Numbered from the stretch's first letter, positions 1-13,100 are shown. The stretch: 64,000 nt of DNA from Rhodamnia argentea (GCF_020921035.1 NC_063151.1:28960934-29024933), one strand, 5' to 3'. Numbers and translations are program-made. The notes: generated by a model not told the origin, from the letters alone.

Positions 1-1296
1 AGTGAAAGAATGAAGGATTGAGTGCAATATTTTGAGTATTGTCATAGATTCTAATGAGTTGTTTTATTGAGATATGCTTCACTGAGTTAACTATCTAAAA
101 CATATAGAACTGCCTGTGGATTGAAATGATGAAAGTTTTCATTGCATCGACAAAGTCAAGCGGGATGCATTTTTTCTGCTCGTGGTGAATGTCGATGCCG
201 GAATCATTCCGGCACTCTGGTTAAGTGACAGTCTTAATCATAGTCTTACATTAGCTGATCTTGGTACTTCTCCTCTCCTTTTTCAGTGGGATGTTCTTGC
301 TCATAACTGTGTCATTCGGGAAGCCGCGCACATCTCCACAGGAGCAAATCCAGCCACTCGCGTGTCCATTATGCAAGTCGGGGTAAGTCCTAAAACTCTT
401 TTCATCCTCGCCTTATCAGATCCCATACACGTTAGAAAAACCACATTTAGTTTGACAGCCTTGCCTTTGTTCTCTTCGCAGCCGGCTCTGAACTATGCCT
501 CTGTCCTTCACTTGCAAAACGCTTACTCGGACCCAACAGGCTCTTATATTGTTTATGCTCCCGTCGACCTTGGAGCGGTGGCCTCGGTCCTAAATGGTGG
601 GAACCCAGATTGGGTGGGCATTTTGCCTTCTGGTTTCGCAATTCTGCCCGAGAAGCCAACTGTGCCTGGAGGAGATAGCCGCGGAAGTCTCTTGACTATT
701 GCATTTCACATCATGGACATGTCCGGAAGAGTGCAAGGTAATATACTCCCTGGTGAGGTAGCTGATGAAGTCTACAAGATCACCTCAGGAACTGTGGATG
801 CAATCCATGCTGCTCTGGTGGCTCACATAGAAGCGGACGCCCTTCGCGAAAGAAGAGTTTGGATAATGCGACCGAACATTTACACCAGTAAGCTTGTTTT
901 TTTCTCTAATCTTCTCTTCGAGAGTCCAGTTCTTTTTCAAGAGTTACACGCTAAGTTGGTCTTGAGAACAAGCTAATTGCTATTTACTTTGTTTTTAATA
1001 CGTGATTTTTCATCTTCTTATGCAACCGAAATACATAAAATACATGCAAAATATCTTCCTCTAGAATAGTAATGCTAGTTAACCAAGTCTTCACTAGCAT
1101 TCTGACCCATGATATACACAAAAAGTATTTTGCATAGATACATCTTAATAACATAAATATCATTACGTGATTGCCTAACTCTATGCAGAGCTGCACCATC
1201 CATCTTTTTTGAGATTTTATCTTAACCGAGTTTGTTGTTATTGCAGTTGTTCTGGGGGAGGAAAGGGCAAGGGAATTAGGCGGAGCGGATCTGTAG
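1..1296 (+). CDS. HD-ZIP IV-like START-domain protein, copy 1 (3' part only)
   Basis: This is the last part of a gene whose 5' end lies outside the window. Three exons can be placed: 287-382, 482-887 and 1247-1296 (stop TAG at 1294-1296). Their lengths (96, 406 and 50 nt) equal those of the last three exons of copy 3, with matching phases. The 183 residues are the C-terminal region that follows START in class IV HD-ZIP proteins; GSYIVYAPVDLGA and LPSGFAILPE are family signatures. The window opens inside the intron before exon 287-382, because bases 1-60 align with the corresponding copy 3 intron. Whether the missing N-terminus contains a homeodomain cannot be seen. No frame disruption is present in what is visible, so this part looks functional. 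It is more like copy 2 than copy 3 (EKPTVPGGDSR, FHIMD and KITSGT are shared with copy 2). Confidence 0.85.
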
Positions 1297-3050
1297 GATG
1301 CCGCCCGAATATGTCTGTTATAGATAAAAACTGTCATTTGTCGTAGGAAAAATATAAGTGTGACTTGAACTCTTTTAATTTATCATGTCGCCTGTAGTGT
1401 CTGTGAATGTTTGTCAGCGAGACTCTCCCTTATTGTGTGTTGTGAAAAATCTCTTTGTAAGGCGTCGGAGGTTGTATAAGCTGTGTAAGTTGACCTGGGT
1501 TTCAAGTTAAACGCCGATGTCGTGATGCATCATTGGGACAAGTGGTTTTGCTTCTTCTTTTTATCTTTAAGCCACAATGATGTGTTGTGTGTTTAGTAAG
1601 GAATATGTTGCTTATCCATGATCTATCTCTTCTGACGTTGAATCTTCTAGCTCAAGCTGGTGATCCAAACCTGGTGGCAGTCTCGTGGTGTGCGTGGATT
1701 GATTAACGTGCACTCGCTTGCACGTAGACGATCATTGAAAAGGGTCTTTTCTTTTCACTATTATTGACCTGTTTTCCTGCAAAATCCAAGCTTGTTTCTT
1801 CATTCACTTTCAGTACATCGACGTTTAGAAGAGTGAACATTATGGCTCAGAAAGCATGCATGAGGTCACTCTTTCGTCGACTATCTCGGCGCAGATTATC
1901 TTTGGAGTCTCCTTATCTGCCTGCTAAAGGGAAATTGCCTTTAAAAAGGGGCTAGGTATAATACGATAAACGCAGGCCAAGTCTAGAAAAGAACTTCCTT
2001 ACTTTTCTTTCATGGTCATCAACATCACTAGTAGTTTGAAGCCCTACGAATTCTGGCTTACAGGACGAAGACAAAAAGGCATAAGCATAGGCTAGCCCGA
2101 AACATGACCTTTTTTTTTAATTCTAACTCATTTACAAGGTTTCGACTCTTTGAAGAAATCACCGCCTATCTCTCTTGTTTCCAGATCCTTCTTAATTAGT
2201 CTTAATTATTCGTGTTTTCAATGTCTAGTTAATGTGATTGCTCGTGTTTCATATTTTGTCATTTCCCAGGATAGGTAGATTTAGGAGTCATTTATGAGGC
2301 AAGAAAAGAGTCATGTATTATGCCTATATAAAGACAAGTCCTATAATAGTTGTGTAGTGCTATAAGTGCTATGTGAAATGAGTCAGAATAAAATAGCACA
2401 TTCGTCTCTTTTCTTGTGTTGAGAGTTACATACACCCGAACCGAGCCGACGCTTTTGAACCTAGCCGACGCTCGCTAAGTTCACCATCGATTAAAAAAAA
2501 AATAAAAAAACCTTCATTTACAAGGAAGCCAGAAGCCCTCAACTCTAGGCTTTTTTTTTTTTTTGCCCCTCTTTGCTCCACGTGGGTGATGCGAATTCAT
2601 CAGGTTACGGTTTCCAGGCCCGTAAGATAAGATCAAAGCAATATTGGAATTTGTGGAACTGGTTGGAAGTGAATAGGAAGAGGGCAAAATCCCCTTCAAG
2701 CCTTCGCTCTTAAACATTCTACAAACATTGGATGGTCTGACTACGTATTATCCCATAGATCATTGCGATTGCTTATGGGAGTATTTCCCCTGTCTATGTG
2801 GGTCGATATGAATTTAAATTCCATTTCATCTCTAATTGTTGGAAACATTTAATAAAACTTTTCGAACAGTCCCGATACGACTAAGACAAATATGAGCTCG
2901 GGGTCGCGATTCGCTTATCCACGCAGGTTTGTCAATGCATCTTGACTTATCAATGATGTCGTTGAAATAACTTAAGTTAGGAATTTATCCTTCTAAAATG
3001 GAATATCTTTTTCTCTTCATTAAAAGAGGGAAAAACAAAGTTAAGCATGT
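1297..3050. repeat. 3' flank of copy 1, duplicated at copy 3, with an unrelated insert
   Basis: About 600 bp after the stop of copy 1 align with 18978-19600, including the block near 1770-1905 that matches 19460-19600. The alignment resumes at about 2710-3010 against 19608-19870. Between about 1907 and 2710 copy 1 carries roughly 800 bp absent from copy 3. That insert includes a TATATAAAG promoter-like box near 2325 and looks like a decayed LTR (2215-2430), but no matching partner or target duplication was found. Confidence 0.6.
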
Positions 3051-3599
3051 GCAGGCCGACAACATTTGGAATTTTGCTTGAAGATATTTAATAACCAGTA
3101 CATAGAGGAGGGCATAATAAGACATTGTGCTAGTGTCAGTGAACCATAACAGGATGAAGAGTTGATGAGCAAAAACTTATTTAGCGATTGCCAATAAAAT
3201 GCTCCCAAGTGCTTCTATGGCTAGAAAATACTTTAGTGATACGCTTAGTATGACGAGCTATCTGATCATGTGAGTTGTTGATCTTTCTATTTCTAGAATA
3301 TTTAACTGCTCGTGTTATGTTCATGTGACTATTGGAAAGCTGAACGGGAACGTAGGAAAATGTATAGTAATTGTTCTAAACCATGCTCAAGGTGGGGGGC
3401 TGTCAGTTGTGGTATCCCGTACTAAATTCTCATGTTGTCAGTAGGGAAGCCATTTTTGAGGAGGTCTTCAATATTTTTGGCAAGAGTGATTGTGGAAATG
3501 TTTACACGGATATGGAATGTGTTCAAGGTGGAGTTGCATCTAGAGGCACCTAAAGTAGTGAGTGCTAGCGTGGTGGAGAATGTATAACCTGCAAAACGC

Positions 3600-6255
3600 T
3601 TGGTCTCATACAGTTAAAGCTAGATCAGATCTCTAAGAATCCGGTTATACATACATAGGACCGACACGAAACTCTAATAGTGGATGAAAGTATGCCATCT
3701 CAGACATGTATCAACTTGTGCATTAAGTCATTGACTGTTGGCAACTTAGTAAAGTATCTTGTGTCGGGGCCCAACTAGAATGAACCCGACGTGAAGTGCT
3801 CTATTTGTAAAGCACCACAATTTTCTGTCCTTTTTATTTTGCTGCAACAAGCAACTTCTTAATCGGAAAAGCACGAGAACAAAACCATGGAATGACCTGA
3901 CAGAAAACAATAGCTGAAATGCTAAAGCATTGTTGTTTATGCATATAAAGAACAAGTATGCTTCCATGCTTGTTCGTTAACGTAACATAAGGGCACAGGC
4001 AACGCGACACGAGTGCCATTGCAATTTGTACAGCAATGTACTTCTGAGAGGACTAAGATGTACTTAAACTTTCTCGCAGATTTTTCATGCTAATTATTTA
4101 TTCTCAATGTTAGTGTTTCTCTCAGAATTCAACCAGCTTATTTTTATTTTATTTTTTTTGTGAAAATTGTATGTGTTATAAAGTAGATGAAGTACTATAG
4201 CTTAGGGGCATCACACAACATTAAAAAAAAACTAATAATTCGAAAAGATGAAGGCAGGAAGTTTTTATGTAGTAGTCAATACAACATTCATCCGGAAAGG
4301 TCTTTTTTTTTCGTAGAGGAAAGCTTGGCCTCTTACATTTTTACACACCTTAACCAAAATGATATGGAAATTAATTGACTTGTTATGAAACCGTCTCATA
4401 TTACATTCCATCCAAATGCAGCACCTTAAGTTGCTTGCCACTCACACTAGAAGGACAAATGTAATCTATCTTTTATACCAGCCTTGCAAAAATTACACTG
4501 AATATCAACTGTAGGTAGCCATTGTGTGACAATCTAAGTTGTCGGTAGTCTATTTCTACACACTAGGCGGCCAATAAAATTGTGTTTGCTAATGTCGCTA
4601 GTCCACATTAGGTTATACTGCTCCACAGGGGTCCCACTTGTCAAAGCTCATCATGTTAATCTCGACAACAGTACATTGAGATTAGGGTAACCGACGTTAG
4701 AACATGTTACAATTTAAGGAGACATTGCCGGATCCAAGCCAAACCGCCTTCAATGTCGAACTGCATAAATGAGGTGCCTTTGCATTTGTGTTGTGAACCC
4801 ACATACTTCAAATGGAAGAGAATGGACGATTGATGAGGTTCCACAACAAGCGTCCTAACAATACGTTGTTCCTTATGTTCAAACCGAACAATCCTAATTC
4901 TCTTTCTCTTTTAGGTGAGCAAACTACTTGCCATGCAACCTTGTGCGAGCCATGATATACTGTATTACTCCATAAAAATTGTTTGATTCTCTTCTCAACC
5001 TCGTATTCGAGCAGCTTACTTGATGTGATGGAAGTAACAAAAGAATACGAAAAGGCATATTAAAACCAATGCTGATGACATGCTACAAACTATGAAAAAA
5101 CCCATGGATCCGAGTCCGATCGATCTATCTTTTTCAATGTCAATGTTGATAACAAGCTAATGTAATGTAAGAAATTACTGGGTAGACAATCTTGGAAAGT
5201 TTAGTACTAGTGTAACCATTAAGTGCTTCATGAGGTTGTTGTGCGCGTTAGTCGTCATTAAGAAAATCGCATAAGATAGCCACCAAAGTGTCTTCTTAAG
5301 TAGAATACTTTCTTTTTTTGCATATCGAGTCTCTTTATTGTTTTCACTGCCATTAATTACGCCGCGTCCGTTACATGAATTAACTTGACTGCTTACGGTG
5401 CGATGAATTGATTATGTCTTAACTTTGCATGGAACGATGTGATAAGCTTATAGATGAGCATGAATTAACTTGACCGCTTACGGTGCGATGGATTGATTAT
5501 GTCTTAACTTTGCACGGAACAATGTGATAAGCTTATAGATGAGCATGCAGTTACACACTTGTGAAATTCTCGTACTTTATGGATAAATATGAAAGCAAAT
5601 GGGAAAATGAAAACAACTAGATGAGGTCTTAAATTAGCATGGAACGATACGATAAATTTGCATATGAGTATGCAACTACGTGCAATTTCACACGTGCAAA
5701 CTCACGTACTTTCTGAATGAATAGATGAATAGGATAGAGAGAGAAAAAAACAGACAATGATAGAACTAAAGCTAAAGGTATTCTAAATACACAAGGCTTT
5801 GTCTAGTCGATCAAATTGCTAAACTCGTGTACTATGTCCTCTAAATACATAAGGCTTAGATGAACTATATGTATTTGGGAATTGAAAAATGCAAAAGTAT
5901 ACACAGCAATTAATTGTTTTCACTCACATAAGTGAAAATTGACCCATAGTTTAGCAAATCAAATTTTAATTTACATCACAAAATGTCCCTCAAATGAACA
6001 AGCATCCTCACAGGTAAGCATTGCATAAATTTATTTATTTTCTTTCCTATTTTCGAATAACAAAATCAGATAAGTCGAGTTTGATTTTCAAAAGAAGACC
6101 ATTACTTTAAGATAAAGGGATACTAGATAGGGAAGAGTGGACATCTAACTATCTATCGGCATATCTTATAACTACAGTGTCTTTAAAGTCAACTTCATAA
6201 TCTGACTTCCACCATTTAAATGACCGAAATAGCATTGTTCTGAACGTCTTCTTTT
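3600..6255. other. 5' flank of pseudogene copy 2, homologous to 10.9-12.5 kb
   Basis: No gene is recognised here. From about 3600 the sequence aligns with the upstream region of copy 3 (from about 10890). Shared landmarks are at 3790-3985 versus 11140-11340, 5008-5200 versus 11350-11530, and 5570-6220 versus 11800-12470. The roughly 1 kb between about 3988 and 5006 is absent from copy 3. Short open frames here are AT-rich chance frames. Confidence 0.65.
5374..5543. repeat. 85-bp tandem duplication in the copy 2 upstream region
   Basis: Two adjacent units, 5374-5458 and 5459-5543, differ at only a few bases. The corresponding copy 3 region (from about 11714) has a single, more diverged unit, so the duplication arose after the gene copies separated. 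Confidence 0.85.
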
Positions 6256-6635
6256 TTGGGAGGTTTCGAGCAAGACACACTATTCGCGCTACTCTCTTCA
6301 TTTTTACTCTTCTTAAATTATTCTCCCCCCGGTATATACGTGTGTCTTCATCGTCTCCGGGACTCATACTCAGAAACAACAATCACAACAATCACATCAA
6401 TTAAGACAGAGAGAGAGAGAGAGAGAGATGCTTTCTCCATTATCAATGGTTTAAGGTGAATTTTTTCTTAACTTGCATATGTCTGGATCTTGTAGATATG
6501 AGTGTCTCAAGAGGACCTTTTTCCTTCACTTTTTTCCTGATGGTTTTTTATCTTCCAAAGTTTTGGCGAAATCTGTTCTATAAACAATCTGGTTGTGCTG
6601 ATCATGTCATTTCTCCCAAAGGAAAAAAAAATGGC

Positions 6636-6890
6636 TTTTATGATGAATTTTGATACATAAAATATACTCAGCTAAATCCAAAAGGGAAAGGGTGTGATCT
6701 TTTTTTTTTTAATCTGAGTTTCTGAGTTTTTTTTTTCATGAATTTTGATACATAAAATATATTGAGCTGACCTAGAAAGAAAAAGATGTGATCTTTTTTA
6801 ATATTTGATTCTCTAAAGATTTTTAATGAATTTTGATACACGAAATATGTTGAGCTGAAAAGGAAAAAGTTGAGATTTTTTTTAATATTC
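6636..6890. repeat. Intronic ~80-95 bp tandem repeat, three units
   Basis: Units start near 6646, 6739 and 6826. Each begins with ATGAATTTTGATACA or a close variant and continues into a T-rich stretch. This is the short version of the array found in the same intron of copy 3 at 13633-14290. Confidence 0.8.
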
Positions 6891-7037
6891 AAATCTTTGT
6901 TTGATTTGATTATCTTGATTTTATCTGTTTTCAGCTTTGATTTATCATTTGATTATCTTGATCCCCAATGTCATCATGCATGGGCCGATCCTCTGCTCAA
7001 TCCACTGGAGTAGTATGGTTTTCTTTTTGAAAAAATA

Positions 7038-7092
<55 letters not shown>
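7038..7092. repeat. (TA)n(GA)n microsatellite
   Basis: A TA run is followed directly by a GA run, inside the segment that replaces the deleted exons of copy 2. Confidence 0.95.
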
Positions 7093-7097
<5 letters not shown>

Positions 7098-8721
7098 GGC
7101 GAGGTTGATGTCGCCAAGGCCAATGACCAGCTGGATGAAGAAGATGAGAGAGAGTGAGAGAGAGAGAGAGAAGAAAAGGAAAAATAACAAAAATAATATT
7201 AAAAGTTGTCCAAATCAGCATCGATGACCCCACATCAGCACCAGCCCGCCAGATAGATTGAATTAGCACAAATGAAAAATGTTTATGACTGAATTGACAA
7301 AAAAAAACAAAGGTAGACTGATTTGGCACAATTATAATAGATGTAGGACTTTTTTGGTAATTCTCCCTTTAAATTGCCTAAACCTGGATCAATGATTTAA
7401 GTGTCCTTTTCTAATCTTTAACGGAAAAACATGCAATTAAATGGGGAATGACATAGTTAGAGTTATGTTCCCAATTGGTTTGTTTTGTGTGCATTTAGGT
7501 TACTTGGATGGCGAATGAAGGAGTGGACTATACCTCAATCCATAGCATCTATGGGCCAATTGTTTCCTCTAGATTTGCGTTTGGATTTCTGCCATCACCA
7601 GGCAAGCTGAAAGGCTTAAAGCTCTAATGTTGCCTAATCAGAATGCCACTTACAACAATGGTAAAACAACTTCACACACACACCAAAAAGAAAAAATAAA
7701 ATAAAACCCTTTGTTTGTTATTCTTTTATGAGTAAAATAGTTTCAGGATGATTGATGTAATTACTAGCCATCTTATGATTTTTGGCGTATTATGTGTAGT
7801 GGTGGTATCACAAGATGGGAGGAGAATCTGTCGAAATTCGCCGAGGGAACAATGAGAACTTACTTTGAGGATGTGAATAAGGTATTATGAAGTCTGCATC
7901 AATACTTCAAAAAATAAATGAGTGAACGAATCAATGATGGAGTGCAATATTTTGTATATTATCCTATGCTAATGAGTAGTTTTTTTGAGATATGCTTCGC
8001 TGAGTTACTATATGCCTCTGTCCTTTACTTGCAAAACCCTCATTCGACCCGACAGGTTCTTATATTGTTTATGCTCCTGTCGACCTTGGAATGACGACCT
8101 CGCTCTTAAACGGTGGAAACCCAGATTTGGAGGTGATTTTGCCTTCTGGTTTCGCAATTCTGCCTGAGAAGCCAACTGTGCCTGGAGGAGATAGCCGCAA
8201 AAGTCCCTTGACTATTGCGTTTCACATCATGGACGTGTCCAGAAGAGTGCGAGGTAATATACTCCCTCATGGGGTAGCTGATGAAGTCCACAAGATCACC
8301 TCAGGAACGATTGATGCAATCCAAGTCATCACTTGCGTTTTGACCCATGATATATACAAGAAGTATTTTGCATAGATACATTATAATAACATGAATATCA
8401 TAGGGTGATTTCCTAACTTCACGTAGAGCTGGATGATCCATCTTTTTTTAAATTTTATCTTGACGGCAAATCTCATGACGAATAACTTTTATACTAAGAA
8501 GGACCGCACCGAAAAGGAAATGAAAGATATGCCGAGGAAACTAGGAGTGGGGACCGTATTTCTTGAAATATTTTGGTTGGCAATTCAGTCCGAAACCTAA
8601 TTTTATAATCTGATGAGCATCTTCTAGGAAACTCTTTTGACTAGCTGTTAAAACTCTTATCTTTTTCCCCGTACAGTTTTATGACTTGTGCAAATCTGGC
8701 TTGCCTCGTTTATATCTAATG

Positions 8722-8723
<2 letters not shown>

Positions 8724-8764
<41 letters not shown>
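8724..8764. repeat. (CT)n microsatellite
   Basis: An uninterrupted CT dinucleotide run of about 40 bp between pseudogene copy 2 and the Ty3 element fragment. Confidence 0.95.
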
Positions 8765-8766
<2 letters not shown>

Positions 8767-8775
8767 GATAGAATG

Positions 8776-9186
8776 TCCTAGTACATGTAGCGTCTGTCGA
8801 TTTGGTCTGCTAAGAGTGAGAGGATGGGCTCGTACTCGACTCCTATTAATGTGCAGCACATTCGTGATATGTGTTGATGATTAATGGCCTGACAACCTCG
8901 GTCATTCGCTGGACCATGTGATCAGCAAACTCGTTCTGGACTTCTTCGATGGTACGCCTTATCGATGTTAACATGACAGGCGTCATTTCCGGATTTCTCA
9001 TTGGCTCCTCGACATTCTGTCAAGAGGTTTCGACGTCCTCTTGATGGGCCGTGGATGACTCCATTCGTTGTATTTCTTCCAGAGGTTCGTCTCCACCACC
9101 GTCTAAGTTATTACGACCTCGTGTACGTGGCATAGCACTTCTCTCGAACCGACACCAATGGTGCCACCGGGCGTGCCAAAAAAGAT
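8776..9186 (-). mobile_element. 5' internal part of a Ty3-type retrotransposon (gag start), degenerate
   Basis: On the minus strand, next to the LTR at 9187-10128, the sequence holds a GGCACGCCCGGTGG block beside the LTR. It then encodes a short gag-like frame beginning MPRTRGRNNLDGGGDEP at 9133. The frame is stopped by TGA at 9022-9020 but continues in the same frame (VEEPMRNPEMTPVML...) to about 8800. Charged, hydrophilic N-terminal gag sequence just inside the LTR is the normal layout of plant Ty3 elements. The rest of the element is absent. GAATG at 8771-8775 matches GAATG at 10129-10133 just beyond the LTR. A 5-bp match next to a truncated end could be chance. Confidence 0.55.
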
Positions 9187-10128
9187 TGTTGCGCGTCGAA
9201 ATCCTTCGACGGGGCTTTGTTGGTTATGGTTTCTAGGCCCAAAATGACTATGGCCCAAAAATGGTTACTCACGCGAGAATCTTTTATCGAACTTAATCCG
9301 TTCGTTTTCCGAAAAGGAGTTCGGGGTCGATTTTGGACAGAGAGTGTCAAATGCAGTAGATTTACGCAAAAGGCGCGTTACATGCATGCTTTCAACAATT
9401 TCGACGGCCCAATATGTGCAATAGTAACAGTATGTGACAAATTTTGACACGACCTTGGAATTAAATCGACAGGATCGGGAGATGATGTAGAACACAATGC
9501 TGGAATTTAATCAACAGCACTGGACGGGGGATTGTAGGACACAATACCGGAATTGAATCTGTGATCTTGGACAAGATGGGTGAAGGGTGCAATACCGGAA
9601 TTGAATCGACGGTATCGAACCTAGTGAGTAGACGTCGGAATCTAATCGACGACACCTAACTCTGGATATGATACTCGCCGGAATTGAATCGACGACGGGA
9701 ATCTAAAAACTATAGCTAGGCTAGGCTAAAGGCTAAGAGCTAGTTGAAAATGCAAGTGTTTTGGATTTGTTGTGTGTGTGTGTATCTTGCTACTGCGAGG
9801 TATTTATAGGCAGATTCTTTGGTAACCGCCGAGCGGTTTCTTCCTTTGGCCCCACGCTTTGCTCTTTTCCATAAGCCACGTGGATGACGGTCTCCCGGTC
9901 TTCGCGCCTTTTCTTTTTACCTCGTGGGGATTACCGCCAACCGCTTCGATCGTGGCCTCCCTCCGCGCGCTTTTCTTGCTCTAGAAGGAAGTGGCGCCAG
10001 AATTTACCCCGACACGTGGCACCTTTCTGATTGGCACGTACCTTACTTCGGTGTTCCTTCCCGTAGTTGATTATCACTTCCTCACGTGCTCGTCACGAGT
10101 CTTTCTTAGATTATTTTAAGTGTCAACA
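9187..10128 (-). repeat. LTR of a Ty3-type retrotransposon (5' LTR, minus orientation)
   Basis: The block starts TGTTG and ends CAACA, the usual short inverted ends of an LTR, and is 942 bp long. Read on the minus strand it has a CTATAAATA promoter box around 9800-9811. It is immediately followed by gag-like sequence, so it is the 5' LTR of an element pointing left. Its GC content is higher than the flanks. No second LTR is present in the window. Confidence 0.65.
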
Positions 10129-10133
10129 GAATG

Positions 10134-13100
10134 TTTAAGAGTCTTTGGCCTAAACTGGAAAGCCATAAATCAGAATTTTGATTACGCCAAGTTGACTCCA
10201 TGGTCATATATGCGTTTTTTCGAGGGTTCGTCTTTTGTGCCTAGCATGTTTGTGCAGAGTTAGGATCTCGTCCAACTGATGGAGTTCTCTGGCAAATCAT
10301 TGGAGAAACCTTCCATGAATGGCATCCTGATTAAGAGGTGCAATAAAAGCAAAAATCTCCGGATAAAATTTGTGAATTGAGGTATCTTAAAATTGTAAGA
10401 ATTAAACAAGTTGTTGCACATAATTGGGGACTGAGAATCACCTAGAATGTTTAAGCGACCTAAATGTGATTGTGATCTCCGTTATAGTGCTTGATCTAAG
10501 GTGGAATCTTATTTAGCTCTTTCCCCGAAGCAGGTCACACCGGATTCCAAACAATGTAAATGCGGTGCCCGATGTATGTGCTCATTCTGTTTTATTATTA
10601 TCCGATCGCATAGTTCCACAAGAAAGTCATTCAGAGAATAGTAAGAAATAAGCGATTAAGTAACATGATCATTCAAGTTCTGATCGAAATGATTCTCAGG
10701 GGAAGCTTGCCATCTCATCTGTAGCTTGACCCAAGTCTTCTCCATCTTGTCGAGCTTGTGAAGATTTCAGTTGACCACCAGGGAATCACGATGCGCATTG
10801 ATAGCCATTAACTGGAAAAGCGAGATCTGATCTCCAGAAGACGTTGGGACGATTTTCTTGGATTTACGTTGACCCCGTCAAAACGTTTGGACTGATAAAG
10901 GTGAAGCAAGATCTGATCTATATGAACTCCAGTTATACGTACATACGACCACACACGAAACTCTAATACTGGACGAAAATATGCAATCTCAGAAGTATAT
11001 CAGCTTCTTCATTAACACCTTCACTGTTGGCAACTTAGTAAAGTATCTTATGTTCCTCAAGCTTATTGAATGGTAACATCTTCGTGGCACAACTTTTAGT
11101 CGATCAGTACTCGATTGTCTCGATCAAGCAAATCAAGTGGACCCGCGTGAAGTGCTCTATTTGCACAACACCACACTTTTCTTTCCTTTCTTGTTTGGCT
11201 GCAACAAGCAACTTCTTAATCAAAAAGGCATGAGAACAAAACCATGGAATGACCCCGACAGAACATAGTAGCGGAAATGGTAAAGCACTGTCATTTCTGC
11301 ATATAAAGAACAAGTACGCATCCGTGCTTGTTCGGTAACGTAGCAGGAATCCGAGCAGCTTACTTGATGTGGTGGAACTAACAAAAGAAAAGTGAAAAGG
11401 CATATTGAAATCGATAACGTTGATGGCATGCTACAACCTATGAAAAAACCCATGGGTCTGAGTCCAGTCGATTCATGTTTTTCAATGTCAAGGTTGGTAA
11501 CAAGCTAATGTAATGTAAGAAATTACTGGTCACAATATTGGACAGTTTAGTATTGGTGGAACCATTAAGTGTTTCGTGAGGTTGTGCGCATTAGTCATCA
11601 TTAAGAATATCACATAAGAGAGCCACCATAGCAGAATACTTCCATTTTTTGCATACCGAGCCATTTTATTGTTTCCAATGCTTTCTAATTATGCCATCTC
11701 CATTTCCATTTCCATGAGTTAACTTGATCGCTAACGACGCGACAAATAGATTATATCTTAATTTTGCATGGAACGATATGATAAATTTATTAATGAGCGT
11801 GCAGTTATACATCTGCGAAATTCATGTACTTTACAGATGAAAAAAAGAAAACGAATAGGAAATTGAAAACAATTGGATGAGGTCTTAAATTTGCATGGAA
11901 CGGTACAATAAATTTACGTATGAGTATGCAATTACATGCAATTTCACACGTGCGAACTCACGTACTTTATAAATGAAGAGATTAATAAGATAGATAAATA
12001 AATCAATAAACAGATAATGATAAAACTAAAACTAAGACTATTCTAAAATAGACAATGCTTTGTTTAGTCGATTAAAAATTGCTAAACTTGCGTACTTTGT
12101 CCCATAAATACACAAGGCTTAGATAAACCATATGTATTTGGGATTTGAAAATTGTAATAGTAAATAGGGCAACTAATTGATTTTCACTCACATAAGTGAA
12201 AATCCCCCCATAGTTTAGCAATCAAATGTGTAATGTAGATCACAAAATGTCCTTCAATTGAACAAGCATCCTCATATGTAAGCATTGCATAAATTTATTT
12301 GTTCTCCTGTTTTTGAAGAAAGAAATCAGATAAGTCGAGTTTGATTTTCAAAGGAAGATCATTGCCTTAAGATTAATGGATACTAGCTAAGTAAGAGTGG
12401 ACATCTAACTATCTATTGGCATATCTTATATCTACACTGTATTCGAAAGTCAACATTATAATCTAATTTCCACCATTTAAATAGACCAAAAAAATAGAAG
12501 ATAAATTAATATCATTGACAATTCGATATATCTATAAGTCAGACATCAAATAATTAAAAAGAAATTGTTGGAAATTTCATGACCTTTCACAATAATTGTC
12601 GAGAAATTCATTATCAATCCAATATGTTTCTATCTGTAAATTGGAAAATGAGGGTACTTGCGTTTCAAACTACCGTATTGCTACTATTGAACCTTGGCTT
12701 TGTATCACGAAGTGTAGCTCCACCTTTCGTTCATTTCATTATGAAGAAATAGCATCACGTTATATTTTTTTACGAAAAAAAGGAATCATCAGAATTTTAA
12801 GTACCCAATAAATATAATTCATATACATAAATTTGCCCACTGCTCGAATTTCACCTTAATGAAGGTCATCAATACGTGAATCTCATATTCTCCCTCTTAC
12901 CTTTGCAAGTCATTTGTTTTTCCTTATAACAAAACCCAAGAGGACGTGGTTTCGCCATTTTCAGCTTTCGAAAAAGTCCCAAGACGAAAAATTCAATTTT
13001 GTTTAAATAAATGTTAAAAAACAGAAAAGAAAGAGAAGAGAAAATCATGTGTTCTTTTAGATTGGATAAGGTTTAGGTAAGTCTACTTCGGGGCTTGAGA

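Larger units (their letters stand above)
6256..8465 (+). pseudogene. HD-ZIP IV-like START gene, copy 2, multiply deleted pseudogene
   Basis: This is a tandem paralogue of the gene at 13.3-19.0 kb. Surviving pieces, in order, are: the 5' untranslated exon with its GA tract (to about 6455); three units of the intronic repeat (6636-6890); the tail of the first coding exon (about 6965-7012); the START exon at 7499-7660; the start and very end of the next exon (7800-7881); and part of the large C-terminal exon (8011-8322). Four internal exons are gone, and the gap at 7038-7380 holds microsatellites and foreign repeat DNA. The 7499 exon lost 13 bp relative to copy 3 and has an in-frame TGA near its start. 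The 7800 exon lost about 196 bp internally. The exon equivalent to 18056-18151 is missing. The C-terminal exon is joined directly to downstream intron sequence. No protein can be made. Confidence 0.9.

Noticed and set aside
12596..12811. 71-codon plus-strand frame considered as an organelle-derived fragment
   Set aside because: No recognisable plastid or mitochondrial protein; the frame is short and lies in the copy 3-specific promoter block.
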